Shown here: positions 48,918 to 60,310 of the stretch, one piece after another
Position numbering within the stretch: the first letter of the stretch is position 1
Layout: each line of letters begins with the position of its first letter
Source of the DNA: Sipunculus nudus
Lineage: Eukaryota; Annelida; Sipuncula; Golfingiida; Sipunculidae
DNA length: 64,000 nt
Reading direction: 5' to 3'
Assembly (NCBI GenBank): GCA_026874595.1
Contig: CM049311.1
Location: forward strand, 32,445,176-32,509,175
Translations under genes and position numbers: made by a program
Notes under the pieces: model-generated
What the model was told of the DNA's origin: nothing
Databases searched by the model: none
The model's input: the letters and a program-made list of their open reading frames with translations, nothing else

Positions 48918-49800
48918 GATGATAAAAAAAGTCCCAAACTTTAGGGGTTAATAATTTTATCAATATTGCATATAAAGGTGTGTATAAGTTGAATATGTTT
49001 CTAAAATTTCATTGGTTCGTGAATTAAACTCTCTGATTTATGATAAGAATAATTTGCATATTACTTTGCATAATAATAATTTGCATAATGAAACTAGTTA
49101 TATCCAGTCCTGGGTACTGCAGGTGACACCTGGCGGTCGGGGTCAAGTCTCATCCTGGGTCATACAGGTCACTTGGTACAGATGTGGTCTTACCGTTAAC
49201 AGTTTTTCATTAAGAGATTTAAGTCATTTGTGAATCTTTGTATCGATGTTTGATTAATTATCCCCCAGTTACTGGCAATTTTCCTCTGGGACTGTACCCG
49301 GATTGTCCTCTTAAGAAGAATTTTCTTTTTACTAGTGTAGTTCTTGTTCGCCGCAGTTCTTGCCGATCAACTGAAAAAAAAGTTTTGTTTGATAGTTTGA
49401 TTATACCCCATTCACCGAACGTAGATTCAACCCTTTCCATGAAAATCTCGTGTGATGCGTGCTCCTCTCCTTCCCTTTTCCACAAAAAACAATACTTGAT
49501 CAATTCCTAATCAGCAGAGCAAAAGTCATTCTGTACACAACAAGGTATCAAACTCAACTGAACAGAATATTATTTTGTTTTTGGCATGAAAAGGATGTAC
49601 CTAGTCATCCCGGAGTCACACCTACGTGTACCCAGTGTCTTGTACCATGATGACACGTGATGACCGCAGCTCTATACCCAGCACTGGATATAGCAAATTT
49701 CGCTATGCAAATTTATTCTTGTCACAAATAATGAATTTGAACACATGGATCAATGAAATTTTACAGACATAATAATATTCACCTTTATACATACCTAGAA
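48916..49800. other. Intergenic, no gene seen
   Basis: Several short ORFs on both strands (49.0-49.65 kb) overlap each other and carry no recognisable motif. Confidence 0.45.
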
Positions 49801-49819
49801 TCAAAACCTTGCATAAAGT

Positions 49820-49872
49820 ATTTATGAAAGTATTAAGACCTCAAGTTCGGGACGTTTTTACTCAATCACCCA

Positions 49873-49922
<50 letters not shown>

Positions 49923-49966
49923 GAAAGTATTAAGACCTCAAGTTCGGGACGTTTTTACTCAATCAC

Positions 49967-50018
<52 letters not shown>
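49820..50018. repeat. About 99-bp tandem duplication with AT runs
   Basis: 'tatgaaagtattaagacctc' and 'cgggacgtttttactcaatc' occur at about 49822-49866 and again at about 49920-49965. Each copy is followed by a long AT run, so the unit of duplication includes the microsatellite. Confidence 0.9.
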
Positions 50019-50026
<8 letters not shown>

Positions 50027-50148
50027 TCTCGTTGCGAAAAAGATTGCCATCCTTTGTACGTAGAAAGGCTATTATATTATGATTATATCTAATAATATAT
50101 ATTTTAAATATAACTTATATATGTAGTTTATATCACATGTAATACATA

Positions 50149-50154
<6 letters not shown>

Positions 50155-50181
<27 letters not shown>

Positions 50182-50315
50182 CTATACATATATGTATACA
50201 TATATATACACACCTCTTTCTGTATGCGTATATATATCTCTGGTATTATTATGTTAATTTGATCAAGTGGAAGTTGAGAAAGAAGGGTCTTTTTAGCCTA
50301 AATATTAAAACCAAA

Positions 50316-50375
<60 letters not shown>
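50155..50375. repeat. AT run and long (AG)n microsatellite
   Basis: AT run at about 50155-50180 and an uninterrupted AG run of about 55 bp at 50321-50375. The purine strand is the + strand. It lies about 1.1 kb upstream of the phosphatase-like gene. Confidence 0.9.
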
Positions 50376-50379
<4 letters not shown>

Positions 50380-50439
50380 TTAAACATAACACAGGATTTT
50401 GACCTTTGTTACGAGACCACACTTTGATGATCATTTCAG

Positions 50440-51490
50440 GTCAGTGCCCGGTTTGGTCCTCTGGCGTCACTTCCATTAAGCTTCCGCGCGTGTCCCGCCT
50501 CAGCATCAGCCGCTGGCCATAAATAACCCACCTGGTCTCCATGGTAACCAGTACCATATTTAGTGCGTGTGGGCAGCGAGTTCTAACCAGGATGGGTATT
50601 TAATATCCGGTGAACTGTATTCAGAATATACCTTACATATCAGGGAAAAAAGTCAGAACTGAAGCCCGGCCGCGTCGATACCTTGTTGACGCACACCTAA
50701 TGAACATAGTGTCTCTCCTGAGCGGCTGCTTAGGAGCTGTCAGCACGACAGTTTCATATTGGCGTTTTCAGGAGCGCAGTTTGATATAAACAGCAAAGGG
50801 AAAGTGGATCAGCATCAGTGGGATTGGAACAGATGAAAGTGGATCTGCCTAGCTCAGGTTTTCCCCCGTGCCGTTCAAAGGGAGACTTTGTTTGTCTGTG
50901 ATATTGATCCCTGCTACACGGTGACACGTCGTTATCAATGTTGGCGGCAACAGATTCCTAACCACGTATAAGATATCGACAAGACAGCCGGTAGTTGGAA
51001 CACACCCTAAAAGAACGGGGGGCTTGATATTCCGACGGTACGAATTCAGTGTTGTGTCCATGCTGTTAATTAAGCACGTGGACATTTTAAAGTGGACTGA
51101 TGATGCAAACGGTCAGCTGTCCGTGAGATGAGTACGGCAAAGAACCTGTCTCATTCAATTATCTTTAGTCTTACTCTGACGTCACTAACTGAAATGCTAA
51201 TTATGGAAAGCGACGGTTGGCTTGTTAGGCTGTGATACCTGCGGTATGCGCAGTGGTGTGCGGCGCAGCAGTATAACTTTATACACCAGCGCCACGCAGG
51301 ACAATACGCCCGCTACAGAACACAGACAACCACCTCTGTACCTGGCGGGCGCAGTTATCGACCAGTTTGTCCTCATGCAGCGTTATAAGCGCTACATGTT
51401 ACAGCTGCTGTGAGTGCCAGTAGTCAGCATCCGTGCAGCATCGCAGCTACGGTTTAAGGAGGCGATTCCTGAGGACACTATATTTGTAGC
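50440..51490 (+). promoter_or_regulatory. Upstream region and 5' leader of the phosphatase-like gene
   Basis: Base composition changes to GC-richer, CpG-containing DNA, unlike the AT-rich surroundings. It holds GTCTCCATGGTAAC (50535-50548), close to the RFX X-box. A CArG-like CCATATTTAG lies near 50553, TATTTAATA near 50598, and a full CRE palindrome TGACGTCA at 51177-51184. Transcription start and any 5' intron cannot be placed from sequence. Confidence 0.5.
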
Positions 51491-52924
51491 ATGGCGTCTT
51501 TGACCGAGACTTCAGGTCATAGGAGCCCAGGTGAGACTAGTATCGGTGCCATGGGCGTGGATGAAGATGAATTTGACGTTAATAGGACTTTGCCCCCAGA
51601 AAGCATGAATTCAAGGTCTCAGTGGCGAAGCCGTTTGCGAGCCCAACCAACGGTTGATGGGTCTTACGCAGATGCATCCCAGGAGAAAAGGGGCGCTGGT
51701 GCTCGCCAACTTAGGAAAAGACTAACCCGGACTGACACGATTACCTTTGGGGGCCCAATAGAAAACTTTGAAGTGGATAAGTTCGTCGGTCATAAAGAGA
51801 AAAAGGGCCCCGAGAATGCAGCGATGGCAGGCCCCCCAATCAGGATCAACCATGGCACCGCGGTAAAACCGCGCTCTCCTCGCAAGGGAACTTTAGGAGA
51901 ATTCGTGAAAAAGCAAATATTGAATATCCGAAAACTGCGATCGACCAAAGGTAACTGGAATATGTCTAGTTCTTCGTTTTCATCTTGTCCAAATCTTGCT
52001 AGTGACGCCATTATGACGTCACCGGCCGAGAGTAAAATGAGATTGAGTGTGTCGTCTGAAGCAGGGCTTCAGGCTTCATCTAGCAGCGGGTCTGGGTCAC
52101 CGATAACCGGAAGTCGTCTGCTGACTGTCCCAGATGTCTTTACGACATCTTACACGTATTCAACAAGCCCTGACACAGCGACTTCAGATGAGAGACAAGG
52201 GAGACAACACAGCGCTCCTGCTGTGTTATCCTGTGAAAGACAATTCGCGAGACAGAACCGAAAAGACCCTTTGAAGAAAAGTTTGTCAGATAATCCTACA
52301 TGTCGAAAAGGATCGGATTTTTCTCTGCCGCGGGCCGCTCCGTTAAGTGATTTCTCCCCGGAACCGGAAGCCGCGGAAATACTGGAGTATTTATATTTGG
52401 GCAATATCGAAGCCGCATACAACAAAAGACTTTTGTGTAAGCTTAAAATTTGCTCTATCATTGACATGAGCGGCCTTACGCCGGAAGAGGTCCCAGCGAG
52501 CAAAAAGTCGGATGTACCGTGTATGTGTGAAGAGTCTAATAAGCACTTCCGGGCCAAATTGTGTGTGACCCTGCTCGAATCCCGTACCGATGATACAGAG
52601 AGTGCTTTTGAACAAATAAATCGATTTATAGAAGGGGGTAGGCGTTCTGACCGACGTGTGCTATTGCATGATTATTGTGGGTGTAACGCCGCAGCGGCCG
52701 CTGTCATTCAGTACTTAATGCAGATTCGTAATATGACGTTACGTCACGCATTCAGCCTCGTTATGAAACAAAAGTCGGACATTGACTTGAGTCCGTTTTT
52801 TCAGCATACTTTGGAGCTACTTGAGCGCCGCCTGTCACCCCAAACGAAACCCTCAATGAAATTTCGACCGAGGCTCGCCAAAATGGACAGCTTAACACCA
52901 AAAGAAGCCTGGGCAGACTGCTAA
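51491..52924 (+). CDS. Dual-specificity-phosphatase-like pseudophosphatase, 477 aa
   Basis: A single uninterrupted reading frame in a good start context (tagcATGG, A at -3 and G at +4). Residues 1-290 are polar, Ser/Pro/Arg-rich and probably disordered. They hold basic patches (RQLRKRLTR at about 72-80) and many SP/TP sites (RSPRKG, TSPAES, TSPDT, FSPEPE), as in proteins phosphorylated by proline-directed kinases. Residues about 296-448 form a DSP fold, starting EILEYLYLGN and ending LELLERRL. The catalytic signature HCx5R is HDYCGCNA at 393-400: Cys is Asp394 and Arg is Ala400. The usual general-acid Asp seems to be Glu. It therefore should not hydrolyse phosphate and may act as a binding protein like STYX-type pseudophosphatases. 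The lack of introns contrasts with CNKSR and could mean a retrocopy or one large coding exon. I cannot assign an orthologue. Confidence 0.85.
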   Translation: MASLTETSGHRSPGETSIGAMGVDEDEFDVNRTLPPESMNSRSQWRSRLRAQPTVDGSYADASQEKRGAGARQLRKRLTRTDTITFGGPIENFEVDKFVGHKEKKGPENAAMAGPPIRINHGTAVKPRSPRKGTLGEFVKKQILNIRKLRSTKGNWNMSSSSFSSCPNLASDAIMTSPAESKMRLSVSSEAGLQASSSSGSGSPITGSRLLTVPDVFTTSYTYSTSPDTATSDERQGRQHSAPAVLSCERQFARQNRKDPLKKSLSDNPTCRKGSDFSLPRAAPLSDFSPEPEAAEILEYLYLGNIEAAYNKRLLCKLKICSIIDMSGLTPEEVPASKKSDVPCMCEESNKHFRAKLCVTLLESRTDDTESAFEQINRFIEGGRRSDRRVLLHDYCGCNAAAAAVIQYLMQIRNMTLRHAFSLVMKQKSDIDLSPFFQHTLELLERRLSPQTKPSMKFRPRLAKMDSLTPKEAWADC

Positions 52925-53174
52925 GTCACGTGGTGTCACGTGACTTGATTGCATCTACGTCAGATTAAGTGGAGTGACACCAGTAAGTGATAGAACAAAC
53001 TTTGACATAGACAGTTTCATGTGCTCAAAGCAGTTCATTCTTTTGTAACCATATCGTTTTTGAAAATTTGCTATTTCAAATACCTAATCTTTACGACAAT
53101 TGGAACTTTCTTTTTAATGAATGTGTTTGCCCTAGTCTCTTAACTTTTGAGTATTATTTGTGTGTACTCTCTGG

Positions 53175-53180
53175 AATAAA
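53175..53180 (+). terminator. AATAAA polyadenylation signal of the phosphatase-like gene
   Basis: A canonical AATAAA 250 bases after the stop codon, in 'ctggaataaagc'. It implies a short 3' UTR from 52925 to about 53200. Confidence 0.75.
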
Positions 53181-53199
53181 GCTATATATAAGACAAATA

Positions 53200-54930
53200 T
53201 TAGTTGAGTATTGCACATTTTGATCTTATCTGTAGTTCTGCCTGGAGATACCTTCTTACAAAACCAAAACAGTTTGTTTCATTATATTTACTTGAAATAT
53301 TTCCGTAGTTAGAAGCTTCTGGTACTCTAAAGGGGCATATACTATTATCAGACGTGTACATTAGATAAAGACTATTTTTTGAAACTTTTTATCACATGGT
53401 GCACATCTTTTCCGTTTTGCTTATGTTCACCAGCTGATACCTGGGGGGGGGGGGGGGGTGCTAAAACGACCGCAAAACACATAAAAAAAAAACATCTGTC
53501 GGTAAATCAGACGAGTTTTGCAATTGACCGAAGATGGTATTGCTCCTCATGCCCCGCCGAACAACTAGTGACCATGCGAAGTCTACCACCTCCGGTCACA
53601 CGTTTTTTCCCTTTTTCCAATATTGACACGTGCACCGTGTTTATTAATATGGTGTATATAAACATGTTTGTACAACCCATCACAGGTACTTCATAAACAC
53701 TTTTACTAACAGGAGTTTCTTGCATTTCAGTTATATGTATCCAAAGTAAGTAAGAAACCCACAACCGCTACATATAAGGCAGGGGAATTCTATATTTAAC
53801 GTTAGAATTTTTAAGGGGCCTTTGATTTTCGTGAATCCCCTTATGTAAACAGTTTATGATTTAATGGATATACAGAATATGATCGTTTTGCCAAATGTTT
53901 ACAAAGTAAGGCTAATTGGTGTGACGTTTATAGTGTATGGGTCCATGCTGCACGCATCTGCCAGCGAAAGGACCGGCTTTGTTTGACTGCATGTATCTGC
54001 AGTTATAATATTAATGGGCACACTGTAGACATTTTTCAGGCTTTTAATGCATAATGCCACTAAGCTTACGTTAGCGATGAATTGTCACACGATATGGGCG
54101 AAGGCCTCCGCAACCGTGTGTATTCTATTAGCAACTTCGTTATGTGAATCCACACGAATCTGCAACCAACCAAAGAAACACTTACCCTTCAATAAATATA
54201 AAAAAAAATAATCTCAATTTTTTCCACAGACCAAGTTTTAGTCCCGTTTGGGACTGTGTTTAAATTACACAATAAAATTATACATTGGAAGCGGGATTAT
54301 TCGCGAGCAGGTTATTTTCGCGAATTTCTCGAGGTTCCTTTGTTCCTGCAAAATTCATAATTCTCGAAAAGTGCCAGCTTGATTTTAGTGAATCTCCTTG
54401 AAGTATGTACTTGCATAACTCGAATATCAGGTTAAATATGCAATATTTATAATTCTTAAATTTACTTATATGAAGGGTAGTGAACATCAAGACTGTCATT
54501 CAAAATATTTTGTCGCTACAAAACAAACTGCTTTTATTTATATTATGATTATTATTATGGTTATTATTATTATTCTTTTATGATGATGATGATGATTATT
54601 ATTATTGTTACTATTATATTATAATGACCCCACCACAGCCGGAACGGGAGTTAAATAATGGTGAAATTAAACAAATACAGTTGTGGATGGTGACAAGACA
54701 TTTCTTCTGCCAGGACACGTTTAAAGATGGTACACTGAAAATAACTGATACGAGCTGAACTGTACGAAGAATATTAATGAACGTGCGCTTATAAAAATGA
54801 GCGTTACATACGTATATATATATAACAAAAGTATAACAAATATATATGCATGTATATATGTATATTCATACATACATAATACTAGTTTTTATAATAACCT
54901 TATACGTTATAACAAACAGGAAAAATAAAA
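53200..54930. other. Intergenic, no gene seen
   Basis: G-run at about 53442-53458, ATT/GAT microsatellites at about 54540-54615. The overlapping short ORFs at 53.4-53.8 kb have no recognisable motif. Confidence 0.5.
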
Positions 54931-54934
54931 TTAC

Positions 54935-54935
54935 T

Positions 54936-54975
<40 letters not shown>
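54935..54975. repeat. (AT)n microsatellite
   Basis: Uninterrupted AT run of about 38 bp. Confidence 0.85.
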
Positions 54976-54978
<3 letters not shown>

Positions 54979-57934
54979 AGGATATAACAATATGTTAAAT
55001 GAAAATTGTATAATAATTAATTGTGTCGTATCATTGCCTAAATATTGCACTTGGCAGTTTTATTTTTTATGTATTTCTGCAAGAATCGTTCTCGTATAAT
55101 TCTTACAAAATTACGTGTATATGGAATTCTTATCGTTTGAAGACATAATTTTGAATACACTCTATGCGTCAATAAAGTATCCGGCAATTCATATAACGTA
55201 GTATTAACATAAATTTTATAGCATTTAAAGCTCATATAATGTGGTATAAACTTAAATCAGGAAGCATACACAAATATCTCAGGAAAAAAAAATTATGTGC
55301 GTTCAAAAATACATGTGTAAATCATTGGTGCTTCATTATCTTGCACAGTATGCATTATATCTTCATCAAATTTTAAATAGTTATTACAGAACGGGTAAGC
55401 TTTAGGAAAATGAAAATATTATAGAACTGAATAGATGTATGCTATGTGTTTGACCTCCGACAATCTAACAGATTCTGGAATTTTTGGTGCCAATGTCAAG
55501 GAAGCAGTATAAAGCAGGGTTCCCACACTTTCAGCAGATCAATTCATCATGAATTTTCTGTTTTTTTTAGACCGGTAATAAGAATCCATAACCCTTTACC
55601 CACAACTGTTACTGTTGTGTTACTGTTACTGTTACAAGGAGACAGGCATTAAAGATCATTCATAACAACTGTATGCATAATAATAGGGTGAAGAGTGCCT
55701 TGTTAAACAAATTAACAGAATTGTTATTTCTTCAGCTATGATTTATTTTGCGTTCTTTAATGTAAAACCCAACGGTGGTGTTAACTGTGTTCAATCACTT
55801 TGGCATTATTATTGGTCCAGAGTTGCAAGCTTTGTAGGAAGGTGCTTCTAAATTATCATCGAAATACGGATGGCAAGTCTCTGTCAGGTAGTGTCCTCAA
55901 ATGCCCCAGATCTGCGATCCACAAAGTGAAATGCAAAATGAAGGCGTGTGTGTGTGTGGGGGGGGGGGGGGGGGGGGGGAGGGGGGATCTTAGTTTTATC
56001 TGGTGAGGACATCAATTACTGCATTATTCTATATCTTTGATAATTAACTATGAAAAAAATGCATTTTACTGGTCAGAGAAAGATTTAGATATCCTTAAAA
56101 TTTTAGACATTCTCAGCTTTCATAAACTGCCCATGGCTTTTTGAATAAATTTTTGATGATGACTCTTTATGGACTACAATTTAAAGTTAAAAAAATCATG
56201 ACTTTTTCAGGAAGTTGGAATAAAAATGCGGTTGCGAATGTCATACGGGGTTACATTGCAATATCTGAGTATGGGATAACATTGAGACTTATATAGCAAT
56301 TGAAAGGAGCACTATTTCCAAATATTAATACAGAAAGCTAAATATAATTGTATCCAGTACAAGTTATTTTGTGTTAAAGCTAGAGATAAAATGAATGACA
56401 CTCTGAATAAACTATATTCTAATGGTGTCTGTTAATCATGCGACTAAAATAACACTTTGAGCTGGCGCCATAGGTTCACTATGAACATTTGTTTGTTCAT
56501 GTTTTACTGCACTTCAAGGCGAGTTTATATTAGTGATGAAAATAACCAATTTTGATTTGAAAGTCTGTGGATATCGGCTACATGCTGTGGTACATGCCTG
56601 TGGGTTCAGCCACTAGCTACTGCATAAAAGGCCTGACTATAATGATATATTATATAAAATGCTATCGATTCGCTGCCAATGACGTCACTGCACGGCTGTA
56701 CACACTGTCATGAAAGATTATACGCGTCAACTCCCCCGTTTTTATCATACATGTAACGCTGGTTAATAATTACATTAAAGACACATCATTTCCTTTTTAC
56801 AAAAGGGTGAGTTTAGTTTTTCTATTTGCGCGCCATAATTCATCTCTGGTCACACCTGTCCGACGAAATATAAAATGCTGTTAGTCCAATATGAGGCTAG
56901 AATGAATAAACCCGATTTTTTTGTTGAAGGTAACTGCGTCCATGTTTTAACCGCGTCCAACTTTTTTTTTATCTTAGTGAATGCAATAATATCCTTGCCA
57001 GCATTCACTTCGCTTCTGCCTTTAAATCAATTCGGCTAAGGTTTTGTTTTGACTTTGCCGAACTGGGTTCAAAAGGCCGAAGCGTAGTGAATGCCTTGCG
57101 AGTTGTGACGGTATGGCGTCTTCCTGTCACACTTACATGCAGCAACTATCTCAGGTGTCACCCTGGGCCAGCCAACACTGGTTTATACACTACGCATGAC
57201 ACCGGTTCCTTCACGAGAGACTAGCCGTGCTGTTGACAAACTCTGACATCTCCAGTCCCAAGCGGCATGACCACCTACGTTCCCATTTTTTATTGTTAAA
57301 CCCCGATACCAGGAGCCAAAACTATAAAATAACCGCTACTAGAAAAAAGACCCTTTGGATGAAAGTCCGGCATTGGTCGACACCTGCCATTGTCAGATTT
57401 GTACCCACAACACCCGGGCACTGGAAGTGTTGTAAATCAGATACTTGACATAAAATTTATTTAATTGCTTTACATAAACGCATGAGCGTGTTATATGTCA
57501 GAATGCAAATGCCCAACCAACATCACATACAAATGAGCTTAAATGTATATGAAAATATCACTGAACATGTCATTAAATTATATGCTGATATGAACCGAAG
57601 AGATTCTCCCCTGATTGTGTAATAGTTATTCTGTTTTAAAAATTGGTTCTTGTACTTTTTCACGGAAAGAACAGAACGCTATATTTTTTGAGAACTGAAT
57701 ACAATCAGTGATGTAACCGAAATCGGATGATTCAAGTCCAAGACCGTTACCAAAGGACCCGAGACCAACACCAAATCAGAGAGCCACTGCGGCCGTCTGA
57801 CATGTGAGAGTCTATCAGTGTATTACTCTGGTACGAAGAGAACAGCACTGAAATAGGATACAACTACATGCGTCATTTTTGACAACGCCTCACGGCCTAC
57901 AGGTACGAGGTCACTTAAAATAAACCGGACCAAT
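54976..57934. other. Intergenic, no gene seen
   Basis: AT-rich and mostly unique. GTTACT repeats near 55605-55637 and a long G-run at about 55957-55986. The region 56.9-57.4 kb is slightly GC-richer, but its ORFs are short and unrecognised. A CRE-like TGACGTCA stands near 56681. Confidence 0.5.
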
Positions 57935-58350
57935 CCAGACCAATCGTTTGATATTTTTGTGTTCTTTCTAGCAACACCTATCATGTGCTAGAAAATTTAA
58001 AATCCCATTTTAACCCAGTTTTGATGGTAAATCCCCCTGAATGATTGTTCGTTGAATTTCTAACAGCATGCATACAAGCATGGCTCACACACTGGATTTA
58101 GCCAACTGGTATGCAGCACTGAAAATGACTTGGTACCATAAAAATGGATTTTCACTTTGGCTTGTGAGTTCACATTTTCCTTTTCTGTTAATTCATCACA
58201 TTTAGCCTTTTTACGACTACCTGCTATTAACAACAATATCGATTTAATAGGATGGCTGAATGTTGCGGTGCGTTTCCCCGTATTACTTGTATCACGCCTC
58301 GAGTAGGCTTACCAGTCCAATATAAATGCCAAATGAATCGTACACTTACC
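57935..58350. repeat. Unclassified dispersed repeat, copy 2
   Basis: Partner of 47805-48035: 'agaccaatcgt', 'tttctagcaacacct', 'cattttaacccag', 'aatataaatgccaaatgaat' in the same order and orientation. Probably a non-autonomous mobile element of unknown class. Confidence 0.5.
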
Positions 58351-59925
58351 ACAAATGATGAGTTTACCCTTCGTTAGTAAATTGATGTTATATTGTTATC
58401 AAAGTAGGAGATTATTTCGCAGAGGAGAGAAAATAACTGTTTAACAGTTCAATATAGTGGCACATTTTCTTGCCTTTATTTATAATCAGGTAAACGGTCT
58501 CAATCTTTCGACTGACATAGCAATATCCAATATACATTACTGCAATGACTGTTAAAATATATCCTGTGAATAAACTTCTCTTTGGGCAACTTTTTCCCCA
58601 CAAAATATTGGAAATCTAATATAAATTAATAATTTAGGTAACTGTTAAATTTCGACAATACCTCAATTGTAGTAATGTAGAAGTTGAAATTCTTTCGTGA
58701 ACCAAAACTGAAAATCTATTTTGTTATCATTGATATTATATTAATATAATTACGTTGCTCATACTTTGCATTGATTTATAACAGTGTGTAACAGCAAAAG
58801 CTTTAAGCAGTCTCCAGTTTTGGACATGGTGAGTGATATGAATCCTGTTATTATGTCTTTGATTTGACCAAGATAAAAAAAACATTGTCTGCAATGACGA
58901 AATACTACATGCCAATTTCTGCTAATACTTCCACCTCAGAAAATAAAATCGACAAAGACATTCACTGTATTTAAATAGATACCTATGAATATTAATGTGA
59001 CCTTTTGACCGGTGGTAAAACTAAACACAGGTATGGATCTGCATGACGCAGGTTTCTGGCTGAGCCCGGGAAAGACAGTCCCGCAGTATCGATCCCGTCG
59101 TGCAGTGATTCATCAATAATTACCAAACGTAATTCTAGTACAACATGTGGCATTTTATCCGGGCTCGCTATCTGTTTACACCCTTTGTGAAGAGGTATCA
59201 ATTTTTATATCATCCTTGACAACCGGAGGTAAAAAGAACTTAAACTGACAGCTGCAAAGCACAAACCAGTCGTGTTTCACAGGCTTCCTCGTAAAACGTG
59301 CTACTTTGCAAATTTCCCATTTGTTTAACGATTGAATTGAACTCAGATGTAGGAAATAAAGAACGAAACAAAAAGAAGGAAATGCATTTATTTAAACCTC
59401 TACTCAAAGGATTGATATGCACCAAGTTTTTGCATGATGGAATGGCTATGGTTATTCTATCTCATATATGGTTATATTATCGTTGTAAATTGAAATATCG
59501 ACTTCCTAATTTTCTGCACCGTCAACGTCAGTAATATCACTTGACTGGTGCAATTAATGTTCTTAATATAAGTGTCCTTAATCAATACTTGTTTCCGTCC
59601 TTTCCTGATGACATTACTGCTGCACTTGTCATCTTAATATTTACCATATTTTAATAACAGACAGGTATGCACATGTTCAAAATAATAAACCCTCCACCTT
59701 TCTAATTAGCTCTTTTAAAATAGGTCACATAATTAGGAATTTTTAAAAGAATAGAGTATAGGGGAAAAAGACTCTTATGAGATAGGCGTTAGGGACACTT
59801 TAATCAGAAGAAAGAAGGAAAAATAACCGAGAAAATAAAGACACGGGTAACGGGTAAATAACAGAAAACTGGTTAAACGATTTACATAGTTTAATAACAA
59901 AAAAGTAAGGACAGACCACAAATAC
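58351..59925. other. Intergenic, no gene seen
   Basis: Unique AT-rich sequence with scattered ORFs under 80 codons, none recognisable. Confidence 0.5.
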
Positions 59926-60310
59926 AGTTAGCTAAGGAACAGAGAACAACAGAAATATTTAGGAGACCGGAAGTTAAGAGAAATTTAGGAAACAGGAATA
60001 ACAGAGGAACTTAGGAAGCCGGAAGAACAGAGAAGTTTAAGACACCAGAAGGAAAAAAGCAATTCAGGAACCCGGAAGAGAAGAGAAATTTGAGACACCA
60101 GAAGACCTGAGACCTTTTGGAAAGTAGAAGAATATAGAAATTCAGGAAACCCGAAGAACATAGAAATTTTAAAACAGAAATTTAAGAAACCGGAAGAACA
60201 GATAAATTTGGAAAATCAGAAGAGCAAAGTGTTTTTAAAACTCGAAGAAACGATAAATTTAGGAAAATACAGTAATAGCGAAAAAAAAGTAACTCGGATA
60301 ATCAAGATGG
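59926..60310. repeat. Purine-rich degenerate minisatellite (about 27-32 bp unit)
   Basis: More than ten imperfect copies of a unit like 'accggaagaacagagaaatt' followed by 'taggaa'. The + strand is strongly purine-biased. Several units retain CCGGAAG, the core of ETS-factor binding sites. Confidence 0.75.

Noticed and set aside
49040-49095. Several ATTTGCAT octamers suggesting a POU-factor enhancer
   Set aside because: The words occur in AT-rich sequence where they are expected fairly often, with no gene nearby.
49809-50063. ORF rich in IYIYIYI
   Set aside because: Translation of AT microsatellites within the 99-bp duplication; the same holds for ORFs at 31408-31599 and 62362-62646.
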